DNA of 64,000 nucleotides from NCBI GenBank assembly GCA_027886185.1, contig WOAB01000765.1:868001-932000 (forward strand), read 5' to 3'. The notes under the pieces are model-generated. The model ran no database searches. It worked only from the letters and a program-made list of their open reading frames with translations, and was not told where the DNA came from. This DNA is from Rheum nobile (Eukaryota; Streptophyta; Magnoliopsida; Caryophyllales; Polygonaceae). The position numbers and the translations under genes are program-made. Shown in pieces: positions 1 through 13,124 of the stretch (the first letter of the stretch is position 1; every line of letters begins with the position of its first letter).

Positions 1-280
1 AGTCGGAAACAAAAACAGGAACAAAAACAAAGCAAAAACACACTAAAGAAAATGCAAAAACAAAGAAAGAAAAGCAAAGAAAGAAAAACATACCTCGGGT
101 TGCCTCCCGGACAGCGCCTTAGTTATTCTCATGGCTTGACATATTACTCCATCTTCTCAACTTGGGTTGCTCATAGCAACTAAACACCTGGGATCTGGAT
201 CTGAGGGTTGTCTCTTTGTATGCTCTATGTTGAGCGTGACCCCCACTCTTCTGCACTTCTTGATGGTTGGACCGTTTTTC

Positions 281-1620
281 TTATCTATGAATGCACTTGC
301 CATCTTGCCCCGTATCCAGCATATAAAGATTCAACACTTGAATCAAGGCCTCCTTCTTGTGCTTTCCCTTCGGTTTCTTTTTTATCAAGCCCGGCACCTT
401 TAACATTTCCTTGCAGCGAGGGGTGTTGTCAGCCAGTATGAAAAAGGGAACGGTTTTTATGTAGTCACTGAAGGCTTCATAGATATCCTCATTGTTCTTT
501 AGCCTTTGAGTAACTCGGGAAGCCTCAAGGAAGGGTGCGACGGGGTGCAGCAAGACAAGTGGGAAGGAGTTGAGACGCACAAACTCATAATAGGCAGCCT
601 CCAGAGGATCGGGGACTGCCGGGGCATCTTCGAGAAGGGCAGGCGTCGCAGGATCGTTTCCGCAATCGCGACTCTCCTCCTCTTGGTCGCTGAATTCCTC
701 CAGTCCCAAAAAATATTCTTCCTCAGAAAGCACCTTGCGGTCCCAAATATCGTCTGGAAGGCCCAACTCCTTGAACGCCTCTGGGAAAGGGGCGGGTGGC
801 TTCTCGGAACCGAGAGGAGGAAAGTATGGACGAACGTAGGTGTCCACATAAGGCTCAGCAACAGCTCCAGAAGTCTCGCCGCGGGTGCGGTGAGAGGTCA
901 TCGCCGGGTGCGGTGAATCCCCGGAATTTTCTCGAGAAACAGAACCGCCACCGCTGGGTGCGGTGGGTGCCACCGCGGGGTGCGGTGAACTTGACAGAAC
1001 ATTCTGTCCCTCCTTTTCATGCTCGCCGCGGGTGCGGTCACCTTGCCGCTGGGTGCGGTCATTTTCCAGAATACCCTCTTTTCTTGAGTCGTCCTCTTCA
1101 GCACTAGGATCGACATGCAATTGCTTTCCACTTCGACGGGTTATGGCGCTAACGTTTTCCCTCGGGTTCACTACCGTTTGAGATGGTAGATTTCCCGAAG
1201 TCCGCTGATCAATCCTTGTAATCGCCTCAGCCATTTGGCTCATCTGCGTCTCAAGGTTCTTGATACTCGACGTCGTAGCTTGAACGTGAGTGTTGAAGTG
1301 CTTATCCAGAGCTTGGAGCATATCTTCAGTTGACATGGAGGGGCTAGGATTGGACACTGGCGGGCTATGCTCATAGGCCGGATTGTACTGCTGTGGAGCA
1401 CCCTGCTGGTAGAACGATTGTGGCTCCGGGTAGAACTCTTGGTAGTCATGACCATATGGAGGGTATTGTTGGTACCCATAACTCGAATTGGGGTGATCTC
1501 TCCACCCTGGAGTGTATGCGTAGGAGTATGGGTCATATCGCGGCTCTCCCTAGAAATCCATATCTGAATCAAAATCAAAACAAAGACAATACAAAAATCA
1601 GTAGCACGGGTGTGGACCGT
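281..1620 (-). pseudogene. Array unit 1 gag-like frame, broken
   Basis: This is the same frame as the intact copy in unit 5, with two lesions. A Trp codon has become TAG near 1551, cutting off the N-terminal Gly/Tyr/Pro-rich part. A 44-bp deletion near 305, between direct ATCT repeats, shifts the frame and replaces the LGRPF-containing C-terminus with a short tail ending at 281. The longest open piece is 358 aa from the Met at 1357. Unlike units 2 and 3 it has one rather than two copies of the 21-bp CACCTTGCCGCTGGGTGCGGT block. Confidence 0.8.
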
Positions 1621-1699
1621 AAGATAGGTCCACACCAAGGTTGGTAACAAACAAATCACAAAAACAGAAAATTTGACTCCCCGGCAACGGCGCCAAATT

Positions 1700-3085
1700 T
1701 GACAGGGCTAAAAGTCGTATGCCTATCAAAGAAATCCTAAAGTACCTACTACAGAGTATAGCAAGCAAGTCACGGTCGATCCCACAGAGAGTCAGGTTAT
1801 CTATTCTTGCAATTCACGTCACCGACTAGGAATTAGGGGGGGATTTGTTTGTGTTTTTCATAACCAAAGTAAACAAAGCAAGTAAACAAGTTTGCAAATA
1901 ATGGTTGAGAATAATAAGGGAAAAAGCGCCACACTTAACAAAGATCCACACAACAATAGAAAGGTCGATCACGGAATTCTATCAATCTCAAGTTCTTAAT
2001 ATTCCTATAGTTGTTCTTATCCAGATCATAGATAACTATTAGTTCTACCAGCCCTAATAGTACTTATTAATAAATCAAATCCAAAAACCTTCAAGACTCA
2101 ATAAAGCAATAGCATTCAACCAAGGATTTAACAAGATATGTGCAATAGAAACAACCCGTTACTATAAGCATGCAATTAACTCTCTCTCACGATGAAGTGC
2201 TCGGATCCCCTATACGCAACAATCGTGTTTGCTACTAGATATGCAACCCGAACCCGGAATCACAAGTCCTAGCAATTAGGAAGATATCAATAGACATAGG
2301 TAGCTACTCTAGATAAATCAACATAAACCCATAAACATTCAAGCACAAGAGAATTAATCCAACTAGATAGGAAAACGAACAAGAGTAGAAAACTCACAAC
2401 CAATCAATTGCTGGCTTCAAACTGTCAAGTGCAACAATGGAGGTTTAGTTCTCCATTAGGGTTTGTGGGAGAAAAATATAAAACGGTGGCAACTAGGGTT
2501 AGCGAAAAGATGATCCTCTAAAAGAGTCTTAAACCTAACTTAAATACTAAGGAAATAATAAGGAAATAAAGAAAAGAAAATAACAAACTTGGAAACAAAG
2601 TCTCAGAAATAAAATAAAACAGAAATAAAACTCGAAACGAAATTCTTCAGCGCGTCGGCACCGCGGGTGCGGTGACACCCACCGCTGGGTGCGGTGGCTC
2701 TCTAGTGGCTTCTGTCCACTTCTCTGACGACCTCGCCGCAGGTGCGGTGGGACTCCAGAATCTTGTCTGGTTTCTGCTTCTTCCACCGCGGGGGCGGTGG
2801 TCTTTGGCGCGGGTGCGGTAAGGCTCCAGTAACATCTCCTCTTCAAAGCTCTTCCTTGCAATCTCTCGCACCACTCCTCAACTCGTCTCTTCACTCCTTT
2901 TGCGTCTTTCCTTGGTGGCTTCCTTCCTCAGTGTCTCCTAGATATCCACAATAACTCAAACACCTCCAACAACACCAAACTTCGCCTCCAAAAGCCATAC
3001 ACATGAATGTGTCTAAATCTACCCGAATGACACCAATAAACCCTCTAGTGACTCTTACTTAAGCCCTACAAAGTAGTGCTTATCA
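1700..3085 (-). repeat. Array LTR 1 (1386 bp)
   Basis: On the plus strand it begins TGACAGGG four bases after the primer-binding site and ends GCTTATCA directly before the pyrimidine form of the polypurine tract, giving TG...CA ends. It differs from LTR 2 at only about six positions by eye. It holds five copies of the GC-rich ACCGC/GCGGT motif at about 2663-2820. A TATA-like stretch (minus strand TTTTATATTT) lies near 2476-2485, which would place the GC cluster in U3. Confidence 0.9.
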
Positions 3086-4436
3086 AACTCCCCCATGCTT
3101 AGACATTTGCTCGTCCTCGAGTAAACTAAAAGAAAGTACACTCCTCCTATACAGCACCCAAGGTCTCACGTAACATATCCTCCAACTAAGAGTCACCTAA
3201 CCAATGCCAAAGCTCCCGGCGCCAATCTCATCTATAACACATCCATACTCAACAGCTTAAGGGGCAAGCAGAGTACTTCCCCCAAGCTTAACCCGGACAT
3301 CCAATAGTGTGAGTAACCTCTAATCCTAGCCTCCATCTATGACTCCTTATGTCTCCAAGAGTGACCTACCCGACAATCCTTCTTTGACTCCTCTTCTTAT
3401 GACGCCTCGCCAAGAATAATGATAAATCCTAAAATCACTCTTCTTCTTTTTCGCTCATTTTGCCAAGGCGCCCTTTCGGGTTTTCACCAAGCCACTCATA
3501 TTTTTACATAGATGTACTCACATATGCTCACATCACTCTTGACCTCATATTACCCCAGCCTAATGCTGGTCCAAGCCACCTGCTTATTACCTAGGCCGCC
3601 CTTTCGGGTTTTCGACCTATCCCAGGATTTCTATTTTAGCCTTTTTTCAATTTTTTGGCTTTTTTTATTTTATTTTATTTTTCTCCTCAACAACCTAACA
3701 AGTATAGAACTCTCCCGCATGCTTAAACATTGCATTGTCCTCAATGTAATGAAAGACAAAAAGAATAGAAGCACAGGGAAAAGCAAAAAAAATAACTCAC
3801 AACGTCGCCGAGCTGCTTGGACACTTTTGTTATTGCTGGCGGTCTTCACTATATGCACCGGTCTCTGGTGTTGTGTGGGTATTCATCAACTCTATAGTCT
3901 TCTCCTACCGTGCAACCAAAAGAAAACCACTTTGGTGAATAGTGGTAAAACAATGATAGTAGGATTGCACGGCCTTCTAGGAACACATGGTGGAGCCCAG
4001 ATGTAATCTTGGTGTGGGCTCTAGTGTTCCTCCTCCTCAGCTGCCAATTGTAGGGCCATCATCGTTGCCAAATAATGTGTGGGGCGAATGTCTCCTCCTT
4101 GACAACATGATGCGCACCTTCTCCATGGGGATTCCGGACAGCTGGCCTTCGGTAAAACTTTTTTTTTTTTGCCCCCCGTTTAAGTTTTTTTTTCGGGGGG
4201 TGACTTAGTACAGGGAAGGAAGACTTACATTGGTGTGGAAACACCTTCTTCAATAGGCATGGGTCTCTTCCCTGCAGGTTAGTCGGAAACAAAAACAGGA
4301 ACAAAAACAAAGCAAAAACACACTAAAGAAAATGCAAAAACAAAGAAAGAAAAGCAAAGAAAGAAAAACATACCTCGGGTTGCCTCCCGGACAGCGCCTT
4401 AGTTATTCTCATGGCTTGACATATTATTCCATCTTC

Positions 4437-5939
4437 TCAACTTGGGTTGCTCATAGCAACTAAACACCTGGGATCTGGATCTGGGGGTTGTCTCTTTGTA
4501 TGCTCTATGTTGAGCGTGACCCCCACTCTTCTGCACTTCTTGATGGTTGGACCGCTTTTCTTATCTATGAATGCACTTGCCATCTTTCGAAATGGTCTAC
4601 CCAACATCTCAGGGCCTGTATGCTTATCTTGCCCCGTATCCAGCATATAAAGATTCACCACTTGAATCAAGGCCTCCTTCTTGTGCTTTCCCTTCGGTTT
4701 CTTTTTGATCAAGCCCGGCACCTTTAACATTTCCTTGCAGCGAGGGGTGATGTCAGCCAGTATGACCAAGGGAACGGTTTTTATGTAGTCATTGAAGGCC
4801 TCATAGATATCCTCGTTGTTCTTTAGCCTTTGAGTAACTCGGGAAGCCTCAAGGAAGGGTGCGACGGGGTGCAGCGAGACAAGTGGGAAGGAGTTGAGAC
4901 GCACAAACTCATCATTGGCAGCCTCCAGAGGATCGGGGACTGCTGGGGCATCTTCGAGAGGGGCGGGCGTCGCAGGATCGTTTCCGCAATCGCGACTCTC
5001 CTCCTCTTGGTCGCTGAATTCCTCTAGTCCCAAAAAATATTCTTCCTCAGAAAGCACCTTGCGGTCCCAAATATCGTCTGGAAGGCCCAACTCCTTGAGC
5101 GCCTCTGGGAATGGGGCGGGTGGCTTCTCGGAACCGAGAGGAGGAAAGTATGGACGAACGTAGGTGTCCACATAAGGCTCAGCAACAGCTCCAGAAGTCT
5201 CGCCGCGGGTGCGGTGAGAGGTCATCGCCGGGTGCGGTGGATCCCCAGAATTTTCTCGAGAAACAGTACCGCCACCGCTGGGTGCGGTGGGTGCCACCGC
5301 GGGGTGCGGTGAACTTGACAGAACATTCTGTCCCTTCTTTTCATGCTCGCCGCGGGTGCGGTCACCTTGCCGCTGGGTGCGGTCACCTTGCCGCTGGGTG
5401 CGGTCATTTTCCAGAATACCCTCTTTTCATGAGTCGTCCTCTTCAGCACTAGGATCGACATGCAATTGCTTTCCACTTCTATGGGTTATGGCGCTAACGT
5501 TTTCCCTCGGGTTCACTACCGTTTGAGCAGGTAGATTTCCCGAAGTCCGCTGATCAATCCTTGTAATCGCCTCAGCCATTTGGCTCATTTGCGTCTCAAG
5601 GTTCTTGATACTCGACGTCGTAGCTTGAACGTGAGTGTTGAAGTGCTTATCCAGAGCTTGGATCATATCTTCAGTTGACATGGAGGGGCTAGGATTGGAC
5701 ACTGGCGGGCTATGCTCATAGGCCGGATTATACTGCTATGGAGCACCCTGCTGGTAGAACGATTGTGGCTCCGGGTAGAACTCCTGATAGTCATGACCAT
5801 ATGGAGGGTATTGTTGGTACCCATAACTCGAATTGGGGTGATCTCTCCATCCTGGAGTGTATGCGTAGGAGTATGGGTCATATCGCGGCTCTCCCCAGAA
5901 ATCCATATCTGAATCAAAATCAAAACAAAGACAATACAA
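4437..5939 (-). pseudogene. Array unit 2 gag-like frame, two stops
   Basis: Colinear with the intact 493-aa frame of unit 5 but interrupted by TAG (Gln to stop) near 5737 and TGA (Gly to stop) near 5428. The remaining open pieces are 67, 91 and 286 aa. A 21-bp duplication near 5360-5400 adds seven in-frame codons within the GC-motif region. Both stops and the duplication are shared with unit 3, so they arose before those two units were duplicated. Confidence 0.8.
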
Positions 5940-6044
5940 AAATTAGTAGCACGGGTGTGGACCGTAAGATAGGTCCACACCAAGGTTGGTAACAAACAAA
6001 TCACAAAAACAGAAAATTTGCCTCCCCGGCAACGGCGCCAAATT

Positions 6045-7430
6045 TGACAGGGCTAAAAGTCGTATGCCTATCAAAGAAATCCTAAAGTACCTACTACAGA
6101 GTATAGCAAGCAAGTCACGGTCGATCCCACAGAGAGTCAGGTTATCTATTCTTGCAATTCACGTCACCGACTAGGAATTAGGGGGGGATTTGTTTGTGTT
6201 TTTCGTAACCAAAGTAAACAAAGCAAGTAAACAAGTTTGCAAATAATGGTTGAGAATAATAAGGGAAAAAGCGCCACACTTAACAAAGATCCACACAACA
6301 ATAGAAAGGTCGATCACGGAATTCTATCAATCTCAAGTTCTTAATATTCCTATAGTTGTTCTTATCCCGATCATAGATAACTATTAGTTCTACCAGCCCT
6401 AATAGTACTTATTAATAAATCAAATCCAAAAACCTTCAAGACTCAATAAAGCAATAGCATTCAACCAAGGATTTAACAAGATATGTGCAAGAGAAACAAC
6501 CCGTTACTATAAGCATGCAATTAACTCTCTCTCACGATGAAGTGCTCGGATCCCCTATACGCAACAATCGTGTTTGCTACTAGATATGCAACCCGAACCC
6601 GGAATCACAAGTCCTAGCAATTAGGAAGATATCAATAGACCTAGGTAGCTACTCTAGATAAATCAACATAAACCCATAAACATTCAAGCACAAGAGAATT
6701 AATCCAACTAGATAGGAAAACGAACAAGAGTAGAAAACTCACAACCAATCAATTGCTGGCTTCAAACTGTCAAGTGCAACAATGGAGGTTTAGTTCTCCA
6801 TTAGGGTTTGTGGGAGAAAAATATAAAACGGTGGCAACTAGGGTTAGCGAAAAGATGATCCTCTAAAAGAGTCTTAAACCTAACTTAAATACTAAGGAAA
6901 TAATAAGGAAATAAAGAAAAGAAAATAACAAACTTGGAAACAAAGTCTCGGAAATAAAATAAAACAGAAATAAAACTCGGAACGAAATTCTTCAGCGCGT
7001 CGGCACCGCGGGTGCGGTGACACCCACCGCTGGGTGCGGTGGCTCTCTAGTGGCTTCTGTCCACTTCTCTGACGACCTCGCCGCAGGTGCGGTGGGACTC
7101 CAGAATCTTGTCTGGTTTCTGCTTCTTCCACCGCGGGGGCGGTGGTCTTTGGCGCGGGTGCGGTAAGGCTCCAGTAACATCTCCTCTTCAAAGCTCTTCC
7201 TTGCAATCTCTCGCACCACTCCTCAACTCGTCTCTTCACTCCTTTTGCGTCTTTCCTTGGTGGCTTCCTTCCTCAGTGTCTCCTAGATATCCACAATAAC
7301 TCAAACACCTCCAACAACACCAAACTTCGCCTCCAAAAGCCATACACATGAATGTGTCTAAATCTACCCGAATGACACCAATAAACCCTCTAGTGACTCT
7401 TACTTAAGCCCTACAAAGTAGTGCTTATCA
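6045..7430 (-). repeat. Array LTR 2 (1386 bp)
   Basis: Same TGACAGGG...GCTTATCA boundaries as the other copies, between the primer site at 6023-6040 and the purine tract at 7431-7441. I saw no difference from LTR 3. Confidence 0.9.
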
Positions 7431-8781
7431 AACTCCCCCATGCTTAGACATTTGCTCGTCCTCGAGTAAACTAATAGAAAGTACACTCCTCCTATACAGC
7501 ACCCAAGGTCTCACGTAACATATCCTCCAACTAAGAGTCACCTAACCAATGCCAAAGCTCCCGGCGCCAATCTCATCTACAACACATCCATACTCAACAG
7601 CTTAAGGGGCAAGCAGAGTACTTTCCCCAAGCTTAACCCGGACATCCAATAGTGTGAGTAACCTCTAATCCTAGCCTCCATCTATGACTCCTTATGTCTC
7701 CAAGAGTGACCTACCCGATAATCCTTCTTTGACTCCTCTTCTTATGACGCCTCGCCAAGAATAATGAGAAATCTTAAAATCACTCTTCTTCTTTTTCGCT
7801 CATTTTGCCAAGGCGCCCTTTCGGGTTTTCACCAAGCCACTCATATTTTTACATAGATGTACTCACATATGCTCACATCACTCTTGACCTCATATTACCC
7901 CAGCCTAATGCTGGTCCAAGCCACCTGCTTATTACCTAGGCCGCCCTTTCGGGTTTTCGACCTATCCCAGGATTTCTATTTTAGCCTTTTTTCAATTTTT
8001 TGGCTTTTTTTATTTTATTTTATTTTTCTCCTCAACAACCTAACAAGTATAGAACTCTCCCCCATGCTTAAACATTGCATTGTCCTCAATGTAATGAAAG
8101 ACAAAAAGAATAGAAGCACAGGGAAAAGCAAAAAAAATAACTCACAACGTCGCCGAGCTGCTTGGACACTTTTGTTGTTGCTGGCGGTCTTCACTATATG
8201 CATCGGTCTCTGGTGTTGTGTGGGTATTCATCAACTCTATAGTCTTCTCCTACCGTGCAACCAAAAGAAAACCACTTTGGTGAATAGTGGTAAAACAATG
8301 ATAGTAGGATTGCACGGCCTTCTAGGAACACATGGTGGAGCCCAGATGTAATCTTGGTGTGGGCTCTAGTGTTCCTCCTCCTCAGTTGCCAATTGTAGGG
8401 CGATCATCGTTGCCAAATAATGTGTGGGGCGAATGTCTCCTCCTTGACAACATGATGCGCACCTTCTCCATGGGGATTCCGGACAGCTGGCCTTCGGTAA
8501 AACTTTTTTTTTTTTGCCCCCCGTTTAAGTTTTTTTTTCGGGGGGTGACTTAGTACAGGGAAGGAAGACTTACATTGGTGTGGAAACACCTTCTTCAATA
8601 GGCATGGGTCTCTTCCCTGCAGGTTAGTCGGAAACAAAAACAGGAACAAAAACAAAGCAAAAACACACTAAAGAAAATGCAAAAACAAAGAAAGAAAAGC
8701 AAAGAAAGAAAAACATACCTCGGGTTGCCTCCCGGACAGCGCCTTAGTTATTCTCATGGCTTGACATATTATTCCATCTTC

Positions 8782-10284
8782 TCAACTTGGGTTGCTCATA
8801 GCAACTAAACACCTGGGATCTGGATCTGGGGGTTGTCTCTTTGTATGCTCTATGTTGAGCGTGACCCCCACTCTTCTGCACTTCTTGATGGTTGGACCGC
8901 TTTTCTTATCTATGAATGCACTTGCCATCTTTCGAAATGGTCTACCCAACATCTCAGGGCCTGTATGCTTATCTTGCCCCGTATCCAGCATATAAAGATT
9001 CACCACTTGAATCAAGGCCTCCTTCTTGTGCTTTCCCTTCGGTTTCTTTTTGATCAAGCCCGGCACCTTTAACATTTCCTTGCAGCGAGGGGTGATGTCA
9101 GCCAGTATGACCAAGGGAACGGTTTTTATGTAGTCATTGAAGGCCTCATAGATATCCTCGTTGTTCTTTAGCCTTTGAGTAACTCGGGAAGCCTCAAGGA
9201 AGGGTGCGACGGGGTGCAGCGAGACAAGTGGGAAGGAGTTGAGACGCACAAACTCATCATTGGCAGCCTCCAGAGGATCGGGGACTGCTGGGGCATCTTC
9301 GAGAGGGGCGGGCGTCGCAGGATCGTTTCCGCAATCGCGACTCTCCTCCTCTTGGTCGCTGAATTCCTCTAGTCCCAAAAAATATTCTTCCTCAGAAAGC
9401 ACCTTGCGGTCCCAAATATCGTCTGGAAGGCCCAACTCCTTGAGCGCCTCTGGGAATGGGGCGGGTGGCTTCTCGGAACCGAGAGGAGGAAAGTATGGAC
9501 GAACGTAGGTGTCCACATAAGGCTCAGCAACAGCTCCAGAAGTCTCGCCGCGGGTGCGGTGAGAGGTCATCGCCGGGTGCGGTGGATCCCCAGAATTTTC
9601 TCGAGAAACAGTACCGCCACCGCTGGGTGCGGTGGGTGCCACCGCGGGGTGCGGTGAACTTGACAGAACATTCTGTCCCTTCTTTTCATGCTCGCCGCGG
9701 GTGCGGTCACCTTGCCGCTGGGTGCGGTCACCTTGCCGCTGGGTGCGGTCATTTTCCAGAATACCCTCTTTTCATGAGTCGTCCTCTTCAGCACTAGGAT
9801 CGACATGCAATTGCTTTCCACTTCTATGGGTTATGGCGCTAACGTTTTCCCTCGGGTTCACTACCGTTTGAGCAGGTAGATTTCCCGAAGTCCGCTGATC
9901 AATCCTTGTAATCGCCTCAGCCATTTGGCTCATTTGCGTCTCAAGGTTCTTGATACTCGACGTCGTAGCTTGAACGTGAGTGTTGAAGTGCTTATCCAGA
10001 GCTTGGATCATATCTTCAGTTGACATGGAGGGGCTAGGATTGGACACTGGCGGGCTATGCTCATAGGCCGGATTATACTGCTATGGAGCACCCTGCTGGT
10101 AGAACGATTGTGGCTCCGGGTAGAACTCCTGATAGTCATGACCATATGGAGGGTATTGTTGGTACCCATAACTCGAATTGGGGTGATCTCTCCATCCTGG
10201 AGTGTATGCGTAGGAGTATGGGTCATATCGCGGCTCTCCCCAGAAATCCATATCTGAATCAAAATCAAAACAAAGACAATACAA
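8782..10284 (-). pseudogene. Array unit 3 gag-like frame, two stops
   Basis: Carries exactly the same two stop codons and 21-bp duplication as unit 2 and encodes the same 67, 91 and 286-aa pieces. Coding potential is therefore lost, yet sequence identity to unit 2 is essentially complete. That points to copying by recombination at the DNA level rather than to selection on the protein. Confidence 0.8.
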
Positions 10285-10389
10285 AAATTAGTAGCACGGG
10301 TGTGGACCGTAAGATAGGTCCACACCAAGGTTGGTAACAAACAAATCACAAAAACAGAAAATTTGCCTCCCCGGCAACGGCGCCAAATT

Positions 10390-11775
10390 TGACAGGGCTA
10401 AAAGTCGTATGCCTATCAAAGAAATCCTAAAGTACCTACTACAGAGTATAGCAAGCAAGTCACGGTCGATCCCACAGAGAGTCAGGTTATCTATTCTTGC
10501 AATTCACGTCACCGACTAGGAATTAGGGGGGGATTTGTTTGTGTTTTTCGTAACCAAAGTAAACAAAGCAAGTAAACAAGTTTGCAAATAATGGTTGAGA
10601 ATAATAAGGGAAAAAGCGCCACACTTAACAAAGATCCACACAACAATAGAAAGGTCGATCACGGAATTCTATCAATCTCAAGTTCTTAATATTCCTATAG
10701 TTGTTCTTATCCCGATCATAGATAACTATTAGTTCTACCAGCCCTAATAGTACTTATTAATAAATCAAATCCAAAAACCTTCAAGACTCAATAAAGCAAT
10801 AGCATTCAACCAAGGATTTAACAAGATATGTGCAAGAGAAACAACCCGTTACTATAAGCATGCAATTAACTCTCTCTCACGATGAAGTGCTCGGATCCCC
10901 TATACGCAACAATCGTGTTTGCTACTAGATATGCAACCCGAACCCGGAATCACAAGTCCTAGCAATTAGGAAGATATCAATAGACCTAGGTAGCTACTCT
11001 AGATAAATCAACATAAACCCATAAACATTCAAGCACAAGAGAATTAATCCAACTAGATAGGAAAACGAACAAGAGTAGAAAACTCACAACCAATCAATTG
11101 CTGGCTTCAAACTGTCAAGTGCAACAATGGAGGTTTAGTTCTCCATTAGGGTTTGTGGGAGAAAAATATAAAACGGTGGCAACTAGGGTTAGCGAAAAGA
11201 TGATCCTCTAAAAGAGTCTTAAACCTAACTTAAATACTAAGGAAATAATAAGGAAATAAAGAAAAGAAAATAACAAACTTGGAAACAAAGTCTCGGAAAT
11301 AAAATAAAACAGAAATAAAACTCGGAACGAAATTCTTCAGCGCGTCGGCACCGCGGGTGCGGTGACACCCACCGCTGGGTGCGGTGGCTCTCTAGTGGCT
11401 TCTGTCCACTTCTCTGACGACCTCGCCGCAGGTGCGGTGGGACTCCAGAATCTTGTCTGGTTTCTGCTTCTTCCACCGCGGGGGCGGTGGTCTTTGGCGC
11501 GGGTGCGGTAAGGCTCCAGTAACATCTCCTCTTCAAAGCTCTTCCTTGCAATCTCTCGCACCACTCCTCAACTCGTCTCTTCACTCCTTTTGCGTCTTTC
11601 CTTGGTGGCTTCCTTCCTCAGTGTCTCCTAGATATCCACAATAACTCAAACACCTCCAACAACACCAAACTTCGCCTCCAAAAGCCATACACATGAATGT
11701 GTCTAAATCTACCCGAATGACACCAATAAACCCTCTAGTGACTCTTACTTAAGCCCTACAAAGTAGTGCTTATCA
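10390..11775 (-). repeat. Array LTR 3 (1386 bp)
   Basis: Bounded by the primer site at 10368-10385 and the purine tract at 11776-11786. It appears identical to LTR 2, part of a recent unit duplication. Confidence 0.9.
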
Positions 11776-13124
11776 AACTCCCCCATGCTTAGACATTTGC
11801 TCGTCCTCGAGTAAACTAATAGAAAGTACACTCCTCCTATACAGCACCCAAGGTCTCACGTAACATATCCTCCAACTAAGAGTCACCTAACCAATGCCAA
11901 AGCTCCCGGCGCCAATCTCATCTACAACACATCCATACTCAACAGCTTAAGGGGCAAGCAGAGTACTTTCCCCAAGCTTAACCCGGACATCCAATAGTGT
12001 GAGTAACCTCTAATCCTAGCCTCCATCTATGACTCCTTATGTCTCCAAGAGTGACCTACCCGATAATCCTTCTTTGACTCCTCTTCTTATGACGCCTCGC
12101 CAAGAATAATGAGAAATCTTAAAATCACTCTTCTTCTTTTTCGCTCATTTTGCCAAGGCGCCCTTTCGGGTTTTCACCAAGCCACTCATATTTTTACATA
12201 GATGTACTCACATATGCTCACATCACTCTTGACCTCATATTACCCCAGCCTAATGCTGGTCCAAGCCACCTGCTTATTACCTAGGCCGCCCTTTCGGGTT
12301 TTCGACCTATCCCAGGATTTCTATTTTAGCCTTTTTTCAATTTTTTGGCTTTTTTTATTTTATTTTATTTTTCTCCTCAACAACCTAACAAGTATAGAAC
12401 TCTCCCCCATGCTTAAACATTGCATTGTCCTCAATGTAATGAAAGACAAAAAGAATAGAAGCACAGGGAAAAGCAAAAAAAATAACTCACAACGTCGCCG
12501 AGCTGCTTGGACACTTTTGTTGTTGCTGGCGGTCTTCACTATATGCATCGGTCTCTGGTGTTGTGTGGGTATTCATCAACTCTATAGTCTTCTCCTACCG
12601 TGCAACCAAAAGAAAACCACTTTGGTGAATAGTGGTAAAACAATGATAGTAGGATTGCACGGCCTTCTAGGAACACATGGTGGAGCCCAGATGTAATCTT
12701 GGTGTGGGCTCTAGTGTTCCTCCTCCTCAGTTGCCAATTGTAGGGCGATCATCGTTGCCAAATAATGTGTGGGGCGAATGTCTCCTCCTTGACAACATGA
12801 TGCGCACCTTCTCCATGGGGATTCCGGACAGCTGGCCTTCGGTAAAACTTTTTTTTTTTTGCCCCCCGTTTAAGTTTTTTTCGGGGGGTGACTTAGTACA
12901 GGGAAGGAAGACTTACATTGGTGTGGAAACACCTTCTTCAATAGGCATGGGTCTCTTCCCTGCAGGTTAGTCGGAAACAAAAACAGGAACAAAAACAAAG
13001 CAAAAACACACTAAAGAAAATGCAAAAACAAAGAAAGAAAAGCAAAGAAAGAAAAACACACCTCGGGTTGCCTCCCGGACAGCGCCTTAGTTATTCTCAT
13101 GGCTTGACATATTATTCCATCTTC

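Noticed and set aside
3512..4006. Plus-strand 164-aa open frame repeated in each array unit (also 7857, 12202, 16524)
   Set aside because: It recurs only because the DNA unit repeats. It lies antisense to the element, has a T/C-rich composition with slippage tracts, and has no recognisable domain.
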